Shown one piece after another: positions 10,101-18,540 of a DNA stretch of 64,000 nt (positions within the stretch are counted from its first letter, which is position 1; each line of letters opens with the position of its first letter). A program made the position numbers and the translations under genes. This stretch comes from Lunularia cruciata (lineage: Eukaryota > Streptophyta > Marchantiopsida > Lunulariales > Lunulariaceae). The stretch lies in assembly GCA_948567375.1 (NCBI GenBank), contig OX419755.1:43219001-43283000 (forward strand), read 5' to 3'. The notes beneath the pieces were generated by a model. That model had not been told where the DNA came from. It was given only the letters and a program-made list of their open reading frames with translations, and did not search any database.

Positions 10101-10845
10101 TGGATTTTCTCCCTTCTTTCTCAATTTTGGCCAAGATCCGCTTGTTCCAGATTCTCTTCTTGCTTCCCCTCCCTCTTAGGTTCCTCATACTTCTACATTC
10201 TTGACCACTATATCCCAATCTCTCTAACAAGCCAAATCTCACCTCCTTGTTGCTCAGAATCGCCAAAAACAATATGTAGACCATCATCGTCGTGATCTCA
10301 CCTTTGAAGTTGGTGATAAAGTCATGCTATCCTCTAGTAACCTCCCCCTCCCACTTGATACCCAAGTTCGTAAACTTGCTCCTAATTGGATAAGACCCTT
10401 TGATATCACCCACATTATCTCTCCTGTTGCTTATCGTCTTGCCTTACCTTGTCACATGCGTATCCATCCTGTCTTTCATATTTCCAAGTTGAAACCCTTT
10501 GTTCCTAACCCTTCTTCCTTTTCCTCTTGAGTCCAACCTCCCCCTCTTCCTGTCCCTATCAATGATCATGAGGAGTACAAAGTTGATCGTATCCTTGCGC
10601 ATCGCCATATTCAACGAGGCCGTCACCAACATACAGAGTACAAGGTCCTTTGGAAAGGGTATCCCCTTCATGATGCTACATGGGAACCTCTTTCTCACCT
10701 CCAGAATGCACAGATGGCCATCAAGGAATTCGAAGCTTCACTGGCGACAAGGACGTCACCAACTAGCGGCAGGGGAATATGTAACAATATGGAGTTTAGT
10801 GACGGAGTTAGTCGGGCTTACGAAGTAGAGAATAAGACAAAATAG
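7141..10845 (+). pseudogene. gypsy pol: protease, RT, RNase H, integrase, chromodomain, broken by stops
   Basis: One continuous frame spans the polyprotein and runs into the right LTR, ending at TAG 10843. The protease has VDSGSSENCM (intact Asp-Ser-Gly). The RT has [24 protein letters not shown] and FLDDILIYS (intact catalytic Asp pair). RNase H has [16 protein letters not shown] and ends near [18 protein letters not shown]. The integrase has the HHCC region ([10 protein letters not shown] to SCESCQRNK), SLDLI, SGRDPQF and GQTERANR, so Asp, Asp and Glu are present. A chromodomain follows. In-frame stops occur at 8074 (TGA), 9571 (TGA), 10177 (TAG), 10225 (TAA) and 10528 (TGA). The 9571 and 10177 stops are shared with the old relative at 43.8-48.1 kb. 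Confidence 0.9.
10573..10743 (+). other. chromodomain at the C-terminus of gypsy integrase
   Basis: After TGA 10528 the pol frame encodes EYKVDRILAHR, then TEYKVLWKGYPLHDATWEP and a helix ending EFEASL. The E-Y-x-V-x-x-I-L start, Y-x-V-x-W-x-G and the T-W-E-P motif are the chromodomain signature. The aromatic positions (Y in EYKV, W in KVLW, W in TWEP) are kept. A decayed copy is present at about 47480-47630 in the old relative. Confidence 0.85.
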
Positions 10846-11202
10846 CCTAGAATATTCTAGAAGCATCTAAGAAGCTTCTGAGGAAGCTTCCCAGCTAGTT
10901 AACTTGCGCCCTAAGCAGGTAGCTTCTAGAAGGAAGCTTCTAGAAGCTTCTAACTAGCTTAGCTTGCACGCCAAGTAGGCGGCTTCTAGAAGGAAGCTTC
11001 TTGAGAAGCTTCCTAGTTAACTTGGCTTGCACTCCAAGAAAGCGGCTCAAGGAAACTTCTTGAGAAGCTTCAAGGGTCTTGTATGCTACCTATAAATACC
11101 AAGGCTGAAGCTCATGCTAGGCATTCGGAGTTTTCCCTCATTCAAGTGTCCCAATGTGAGCTTCCATTCTCCTATTTCTCTCCTCGGTTTTGGTCTTTTA
11201 CA
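10780..11202 (+). repeat. gypsy right LTR
   Basis: TGTAACAATATGG to GGTCTTTTACA, preceded by the purine-rich tract GGCAGGGGAATA and followed by the target duplication GCCAA (11203-11207). Compared with the left LTR it has six substitutions and an extra 14 bp around 10925-10940, which adds further phased GAA/TTC units. Confidence 0.95.
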
Positions 11203-11207
11203 GCCAA

Positions 11208-12560
11208 GTTCTTGAGGAGCAAGAACAAGTGGAGCAAGTAGTTGTTGGTGAGCACCAAAATGTGCTAGGTCAGCCTCACATTGGACCTACACATGGATAT
11301 CAAGTAGAGATATCATCCAAGAGGTCATCAAGGTGTGCTAGTCGAGCCCCAAATAGATATGGTACGTGGATTGATTCAACAAAGTTGTTGGATGATGACT
11401 TGACTTCTGGGAATGATGCTCATGCTTTGGTCTTGGAAGAAGGTGAACCCTCATCCTACAAGGAGGCATGTTCTTCTAGTGAGAAGGATGAGTGGTTTGA
11501 TTCTATGGAGAGGAATATGGAATCCTTGAGGGATAACAAGACTTGGGAGCTAGTTAGGTTACTTGAGGATCAACAAGTGATAGATTGCAAGTGGATCTAC
11601 AAGTTGAAGTAGGGTCTTAAGGAGGGATCAAAGATCTACAATGGTAGGCTGGTAGCAAAGGGGGTGGACTCAAGAGAAGGGGGTGGACTACAATGAGATC
11701 TTTTCTCTTGTTGCAAATTATTCCACAATACATCTATTATGTATGCTTGTTGCATTATTTAGTCTTACTTTAGATCAAATGGATGTTGTCACGGCACATT
11801 TGTTTTCTCTATGGCACATTGGATGAGAGAATATTCATGAGGCAACCTGTAGGGTTTGTGAAGAAAGGCCAAGAGGATAAGGTATGCAACTTGCTAAAGT
11901 CCTTGTATGGAAGTTGGCTGATGGGAGTCTCATGTACTTGATGACTTGCACTAGACCTGATCTTGCCCTAGCAATGGGTAAGGTGTGCAAGTATGTGTCA
12001 AATCCAGGAAGGACACATTGGGAAGCAATTAAGTAGATTCTTAGGTATTTGAGAAGTACACTAGACTATGGGCTCTTATTTGATAGAAGATCAACGAATG
12101 TCGTATCACTATGGCTATGTAGATGCTGACTATGGACAAGATCTAGACAAGTGGAGGTCAACAATGGGGTATGCATTCACCTTGGTGTTGGGTGCATTAG
12201 TTGGAGATCAACCCTACAGAAGTGTGTTGCAGAGTCTACCATAGAAGCAAAGTATGTGGCAGCAGCGGAAGCAACAAAGGAGGCAATTTGGATGGATAGA
12301 CTTGTTGCTGAGATGGGGCTAATGCATGGTAATGTAATGCTTCATTGTGACAGTCAAAGTGCTTTACACCTAGCTGAAAATCAGGTGATAGACAGTAGGG
12401 TTAAGCATATAGACACAGATACCACTTTCTTAGGCAAGTTGTGTCTGAGAAAATGTTTGATCTAGTCAAGATGGATGGTAAACTCAAGCCGGCTGATGCC
12501 TTTACCAAAGTCATACCTTTAGAAAGTTTCTCTATGCATTGTGCTACCTTGCAGGTTGTG
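11208..12560 (+). pseudogene. copia pol, 3' part: RT remnant and RNase H, core deleted
   Basis: This continues the copia element after the nested insertion. APNRYGTWID, EPSSYKEACSSSEKDEWFDSM, NKTWELV and CKWIYKLK are the start of copia RT. After a stop at 11610 the frame decays further, to DYNEIFSLVA and LDQMDVVTAHLF. At about 11905-11915 the sequence jumps from LLKSLYG directly to ADGSLMYLMTCTRPDL, so more than 100 residues including the catalytic Y-V-D-D region are missing. RNase H follows: CVAESTIEAKYVAAAEATKEAIWM and LHCDSQSALHLAEN. The element cannot make reverse transcriptase. Confidence 0.85.
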
Positions 12561-12743
12561 CAAGTGGAGCATGAGTAGGGTGACCTAGCATTGGATGTGA
12601 CCTTGGCTGTTTTGGTTACTCTATCCATGTATGGGCTATGGTTATAAGTTCTAGTTTATCCTAGTTTAAAGGAGTGATCAAGTGATTGGCTTTCTGTCTA
12701 GAACTTCCCGCTGAGTGATAAACTGTTGCAAGGTTACTAACCA

Positions 12744-12765
12744 CAAGAAAAGAGCCAAGGCGGAG
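12744..12765 (+). other. purine-rich (polypurine) tract of the copia element
   Basis: AAGAAAAGAGCCAAGGCGGAG-type purine-rich sequence lies directly before the right LTR, where the plus-strand primer of LTR retrotransposons is located. It is interrupted by CC. Confidence 0.5.
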
Positions 12766-13043
12766 TTTACTAGGTTTTACTCTTATGCCTTAGGGTTACC
12801 TTGTATTTAGGATGGCTCACTCGTAGGTTTACAATTAGAGTGGACTGTGAGGAGGTACAAGAGTTGGACTTGAATGAATGTTACGCTACTGAGCATGTAG
12901 GAAGTAAAGGTTTTTTTCCTGAAGCTTTCCCATGGACGTAGCTTCACACCGGGGTGAACAACGTATTTCTGTGTAATGTATAAATGCACAAGAGATATGC
13001 TTGATGTGTGAGTGTTGTTGTGACTCTCGTCTGATTCTAGACA
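12766..13043 (+). repeat. copia right LTR
   Basis: It aligns with 900-1187 and ends TTCTAGACA. It is clearly diverged, including a replaced segment around 12843-12880 and several indels, which gives an older age than that of the gypsy LTR pair. The start is approximate because the usual TG is not visible. Confidence 0.75.
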
Positions 13044-14170
13044 ATTTCAATTAAGGCAAATTAGCACAAATTATCATATTTCTTTGTTTATTAAGGTATC
13101 TCTTGTATTCTTGGTTTTATTGGCGGTTTCATGATAAGAGCTTTGCATAACAATTCATGTCTTGGAAAATTGTTTATATTGAAGCAGTTTTTTTACAAAT
13201 TATGTAGAGATTCTCATGTTTTATAGCCAACTTGAGATGAGATTTGTCAACAATCTTCAAATTCACTCACTTCTATATCATGAAACTTTATATTTCAAAT
13301 TCTCGTCTAAGATTCAATCAAGCCTCAATCACTTCTAAATCATGAAACTTATATTTCAAATTCTCATCTAAGATTCAATCAAGCCTCAGTCTTTAAGCTC
13401 AATTCCTAAGTCATGAGACTCTATATTATAAGTGGAAATAATATATGAAGATATTAATAGAACTTTCAAGGTGAGTTCCACTTTGGCACTTATTCCTCCT
13501 AGGTTCTATTTATTTATTTATTTACCTACCCTTGTATATTTTATACATAAATTGTAGGAAAGACATTCACTCTTTTCCTCCGTTCACTACTCTTTCTTTT
13601 ACTGGAGATGAGCGTGGTGCACCATCTTAAATTCCACGTGGTTAATGTCTTATTTTTATTCCTGTGATTTTTCTTGAAAGATCTTTTGAATACAAACTCT
13701 CCTATATTTATGTGTTCACTAAATGGAAATATATCAAGCTAAAAGAACATTAGATCAGTGTCGATGCACAACTTGTAAAGATGATTCATTTTAAGGTTCA
13801 CTGATAATTCATGTAAATGTTGCCGTGAACTCTTATAGTGATTAGATCCTCTCAATGCAAAATCTTGATTTTAGCCTTTTGGTCCAACGAAGTCAGTACG
13901 CTTTTTATCAAGTGGATTCCCTAAGGAGATTATCATCCCCCAAACTCAGTTTTGAAGATATCCTACATTAAAGAAATTTTAAATATTTTTCCAATATATA
14001 AACTCCAAAACTTAATTTACAACTTAAATTATAATGTAGAAGCATCAATTACTTTTGACCTTATGGATAGAAAACATATTTACTGAAAATTTTCGTACTT
14101 TATAAAATCTAATATTTAAAACAGTCATAAGATTTTGCAAATGTTGAAACAAGACGACACAATATTGAGG
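13044..14170. other. AT-rich intergenic, with a 62-bp tandem duplication
   Basis: No coding region is supported. Positions 13268-13329 and 13330-13390 are near-identical tandem copies (CACTTCTATATCATGAAAC to CAAGCCTCAA). Elsewhere I see only AT-rich sequence. Confidence 0.7.
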
Positions 14171-14316
14171 ATTTGAACCATTAGGGACGTGTAATCAATC
14201 TACAATAGCAGTAAAGTTGGCTGATTATGGGCAGACGATCCAGCATCCCGCCAACCTACTGAGTCAATCAAGGCAGGTTTAGTTCAGGGCGAAACCCGTC
14301 AAACGGATCAGCCGTG

Positions 14317-14415
14317 AGGCGTCGCTGCTATAGTTTGTGGACATGTCTCCCGCTCGGAGACACAGCACTTGGGCTTTAATCCTAAGCGCTGTGTCTTTGA
14401 CTTGATCCACAGCAA
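14317..14415. ncRNA. strong nested hairpins, possible structured RNA
   Basis: GTCTCC (14345-14350) pairs perfectly with GGAGAC (14356-14361) across a 5-base loop. The overlapping segment 14360-14373 pairs with 14381-14394 (ACACAGCACTT with AAGCGCTGTGT, one mismatch, then GG with CC). The two hairpins share bases and are mutually exclusive at their border. Around them TGTGGA (14336-14341) can pair with TCCACA (14406-14411). Local GC is higher than in the flanks. No known RNA family is recognised (no tRNA B-box, no snRNA or snoRNA box). It lies downstream of the ERD2-like gene and could be part of its 3' UTR or a separate transcript. Confidence 0.3.
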
Positions 14416-15170
14416 CGAAACGAGGTACTGTCTACCTAAACCTGTTGTACCTCAGGAGCCGAGTTGGAAGAGAAAACTGAGGTGTATACGACAATAAAGA
14501 GAAATGAGGTTGGTAATAGTTACACCATGCTGTGCCAGATTCATGTTCAAGCGAAGTCTGTTCATGTCTGACAAGCGAAGTGCCTAAAAAGTCTAATGAC
14601 AAGGGCGATAAGGAGGACTTTGGAATGCAAGTCCTGTTTTATCAGTTACCGTGAATTTTGGCACATAAGAAGTGGATGTGGTTCAAGGCCACAACCAGGT
14701 CAGAAACGAACGAAGTGGTGAGTTTTGAGATGCAGAAAGATAACGCACTCATGGTAGAATTACGAGTATAAAGGGTGAATCGAAGCCTCTACTCTCATTG
14801 GTTTTCTTGCTGGTAGCAACAGGCACTGTTTAAGGGTCCCATCCTATTATCATGAAGGACATCACTTGAGCGAGTGATTTTCGTTGCGAGTGGAGGCGAT
14901 CTCATCTTCCAAATCTGAAATCCAGATGAGCGCAAAGTGTGACATTTTTCACACCCCAAGAATTGCTCAAAATGGTCATTTAAAAGGACAAGCATACTTC
15001 TACAGCCACAGATCCGGTCAAGTACGATCAAAATGTTCCATTCGAGAACACACTGCGACGAAGGAAAACCTTCATTGGTGCTTAAAACTTTGTACTCAGT
15101 ATTCTCGTAGGTTCATCAGGTAAAATATTTTTAGTTCAAGCGTTACAGTTCAGAACCCTTCAGCTCTACT
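14416..15170 (-). other. probable 3' flank/UTR of the ERD2-like gene
   Basis: No protein is recognised on either strand. It lies directly downstream of the ERD2-like stop codon and is GC-richer than the flanking intergenic DNA, in line with transcribed sequence. Short open frames here look accidental. Confidence 0.4.
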
Positions 15171-17594
15171 CTAAACCACTCCAGACGGAAGCCGCACCAT
15201 CAGCTGGCCCTCGTATACACTGTCGGGATTCACCAGAACAGTCAATGGACCAATAAGTTTGGTTAACAGTGGATACACTCAAGGCAACCAAAATACAAAA
15301 ACAGTTGACACAAGCTAAGGTCCTTTCACAGCACATAGTCACGCATCAAGTCTTACCATTCCAACTTCGTCCAAATACTTGCAAGACGTTTTAGCAGGAC
15401 CTTGTGCGCAGCTATGAAGTGATATACCTCTTGACAATGAGTAACGGAATACAGTGACATACCTTTTGACATAGTAGTAACAGAAGTCCGCCAGAATAAA
15501 TGTTTGAACGATTTCAGAAAGCAAGACCATGGATGGCCATAATCCATATCCAAGGGCACTGAACAAAAAGCTCCGACTATCCAACACCTGAAAATTACAC
15601 GAATATGCAATCAGAAGGATCACAGAAGATTGAGCCAACATACCATATTATTTTGGGCTAATAGCGATCTGCCTTATCTCCTCACATCTGATGGACGGTT
15701 TCATACATCAACCAAATATAGCTCCTTGCAACAAGGTCTACCTGAAAGGTGTGAAAACTTTCCAGCTCCTCAATGCCCTTCTATGCACATACCTGAAGCA
15801 CCCAGTGAGCGCAGCTGAGAAACCGGGCAACTCCCAAAGCAAATACGTAATGTGCTGTAAATGGCTCCACTACCTGAAGTCATCACATCAAAGGGGCGAT
15901 AAGCACAAACGACCATATCATCAGATTGAATCATCACAAAGTAGGAGGTTGCGATCTCACGCGAATAGACTTGTCTAGAAGTGTAATCTTATAAAATTCA
16001 GAATGTCTATATCTATATCAGATAACTCTGTGGATAAAGCTGGACTGTAGACAAGGATTCATCTTGCAAACAAATTTAGTTGCAGGCCCCTGTTATTTGG
16101 GATTACATGCCTCCTACTCCAAAGCTGGAAACCAACCAGGACCCTGACTAGTCTTTATGAAGTTATCCACAGAATGAGCTGGACAACAAAGTAGTTGAAC
16201 AAAACAAAACAAAACAAAAATACTGAACGTTCCTCACCTTTGTGTTTTGCATCACCCTTAGCTGTGGTAGAACTGACACTGCCTCCAGATACACGCAGAA
16301 AGCCCAGAAGATTCGATTGACTATGTGATGGGAAGTCTTGGGATGCACGAGGAGTGCAAACAGAGCGCACGGAATGAGCTGGAAGGACAAGTAAATCCAG
16401 TATAAGTCTCAGGACATATTAGGATTAAAAGACGAAAGGCGAACCGGCAAATTACTAATAAGTAGCAGTCTTTGCTGAGTATACCTTTAACCATTCAATC
16501 AAATATAAATTCATGAACTAGATCTAGATGGACATCGCGAACCTGTTCCAAGTGACAGGAAGAGAACTTCTGCCCAAACCCTATAAAATCAAAAGATGGT
16601 TTACTATCATGCTACATACCACGTAGTAAATCGGAAGGTTGTCCATTTCTGCCAAGTGTGTCGACTTTAATTTGAAACGGATGGTGTAAATCACCCACAG
16701 AGTGGTTAACAAAGTCATTGAGTCAAGAACGGTGTGGATGTCATACTCCATCACGACACTACAGTAAAGTCTTACAGCCAAAAATATTGCTGTGAGCTCT
16801 TGAGACTTCAGAGATAAACCTGCTATGACAGTCGGCAAGAACGAGGTTATTAGCCATCCGGGATCCGATATGTTAGCACCCAGACGCTGCTATCATCTAC
16901 GGAGATTCAAGATTGTTCTATACCAGAAAAAGCGACATGCTCTTACTCCCAGGTTTAAAGAGGTTCGATCGGTTTTAGCCTGTCAGCTACTCAAATCATC
17001 TGGCGCCCTAAACTTCGTAGCCTCGTCTGCAGAATTCTGTTTCTGGCTTTCTCCGAGCTTTTAATTTCCTTGATCAATATAATCATTTCAAGCGAGTTCT
17101 AAATCCGGTCCTATTCATCACATATAATTCCTCGTTAAGAACGAAATTAGAGATGGATTGCACAGCATCATTGCGAGAGGTGTAGCTCCCGTGATACTTG
17201 TACAGTGGTGGTGCACTCGGTTTCAGTATGGGTGAAATTCACTTGAGATTGTAACTGTCTCCTGATATAACGTGACGTGAAAATAACATATTTCTATGAT
17301 CAATCCGGCTGTTGTCGAGGACGCGAGTACGACATAAGGAAAGGGCAACGGAAGGAACGAACCTGCACAAGTCTTTTCTCTCGTAAACTTGTAAATTAGA
17401 ACCAGAATACCGATAGCATGAACAGTCTCAGCAGCCACAAACAAGTTGTCATGGTCTTGCACGACAAGTCTCAGGAAGATCAAGCTCAATATGGCGGCAG
17501 CCACTCCTAATCCCACTTTAATCTTTGGGGGCTGTCTGTTCACCCAATGCACAACCCCTTGGAGAGGATTCTTTTGCTTCCGCATTGGCCCCAT
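15171..17594 (-). CDS. ER lumen protein-retaining receptor family, ERD2-like (ERP) class
   Basis: A seven-helix Golgi/ER membrane protein of the KDEL-receptor fold. Exons on the minus strand: 17363-17594, 16620-16819, 16238-16378, 15793-15873, 15463-15587 and 15171-15219. All have GT-AG borders, and the total is 275 codons. Residues 1-77 (MGPMRKQKNPLQGVV start, then HAIGILVLIYKFTREKTC) form the N-terminal extension and first helices. Exon 2 has SLKSQELTAIFLAVR and IRFKLKSTHLAEMDN. Exon 3 has WAFCVYLEAVSVLPQLRVMQ. Exon 4 has FTAHYVFALGVARFLSCAHW. Exon 5 has IVQTFILADFCYYYVK. The tail is LMVRLPSGVV. The length, the N-terminal extension and the LPSGVV end match the plant ERD2-like class (about 270-276 aa) and not the 215-aa K/HDEL receptor. 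That class is not known to replace the true receptor. Start: first ATG of the frame. Confidence 0.93.
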
Positions 17595-18540
17595 GCTGTC
17601 TTGAAGAAATCGGTGTCCTCAGGCTCAGTCACGAACCAAAAGAAAAAATGTAACACAAGCACGAAGTTTATGGTGCGGTTCACACAACCTCTCCTTCTCG
17701 GATGATAAGCACAGAACACGACGTCTAGTTCCCGTAGGCTCCGATCTTCCCAGAGAACAGAAAACAAACCCAATCCTAAAATGACCGCCTAGTTAAAGAT
17801 CAAATTCCAGAAATATGCTGACCCGAACCCCGGCTCGTGAAATCAGAACGAGTTTGTTCAATTCCACACGATGGAGAAACGCGACTAGGTCAAAACGGTC
17901 ACCGACCTCAAAGAGCAAAGACCGATACCAAGCAGGCACGCATACTGCACAAAATCTACTACCACCGACAATACGATCCGTCAGCTTGTTTAGAACAACA
18001 AGAGAAAACGAGAAAGAAGATCACAGAGGTGACCGTGGCGAATCGACTTTGTAACAGCGGAAATTATCCACTACAAGCAAGAACGCAAACATCCGCTGAA
18101 GTTTAGGAGGATCATGCCTATCGGACCACCATCATCCCTAAGCTCGCTTCTTCTGCAGGTTACAGAACACCGCAATAAGTGACGGAAGGAAGAAAGGAAA
18201 GAGATTGCACAACACAGTCAACAAAATTCGCGCAAAAAAATGCACGGTACCAAATTTTTATCCGCAGTCAGATCGAAATCTGAAGAGTAAACGCCAAATA
18301 CCGACATATGAAAGCAGAGGACGATTATGAGACCTGCCAATCAAAGCCTGCCACGTTGACATCCCGGCATTGAGCCAGCTCTGACTGGTTGCTGCCGTAC
18401 TCATCTACGTCGTCGACACTCCCTGCGGAGTAGACGGTTGTTTGTCTCGGTTGCTATCATTCGGGACAACGACCTCTTGATTGATGCCAGTGACTTTGAC
18501 GGCTTCAAATGAGCAGGATTGGTCAACTATATGTGGCACA
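17595..18540 (-). other. 5' flank of the ERD2-like gene
   Basis: This is likely the 5' UTR and promoter of the gene reading leftwards. No coding exon is recognised on either strand. Open frames at 17540-17773 and 17815-18106 have no recognisable similarity. Confidence 0.4.

Larger units (their letters stand above)
5574..11202 (+). mobile_element. Ty3/gypsy chromovirus nested in the copia element
   Basis: This is a complete 5.6-kb element: LTR 5574-5982, primer binding site 5984-5995, a short leader ORF, gag, pol (protease, RT, RNase H, integrase, chromodomain), a purine-rich tract before 10780, and LTR 10780-11202, flanked by GCCAA on both sides. The LTRs differ by about six substitutions and one 14-bp indel, so insertion is fairly recent. 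The coding region nevertheless has several in-frame stops, so this copy could move only with help from another. A chromodomain after integrase places it in the chromovirus branch, whose members are thought to use it to target particular chromatin. Confidence 0.95.
900..13043 (+). mobile_element. Ty1/copia LTR retrotransposon, decayed and split by a nested gypsy element
   Basis: The element has two LTRs of about 280 bp (900-1187 and about 12766-13043), an initiator-Met primer binding site, then gag, protease, integrase, reverse transcriptase and RNase H in copia order. Removing the nested chromovirus (5574-11202 plus one target repeat) leaves about 6.5 kb. The LTRs differ by many substitutions and small indels, so it is older than the gypsy element inside it. 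All coding parts have stops or frameshifts, and the catalytic core of the RT is deleted near 11910. No matching target-site duplication is visible at the ends (GTTTT against ATTTC). The left end is also involved in a tandem duplication. Confidence 0.9.
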
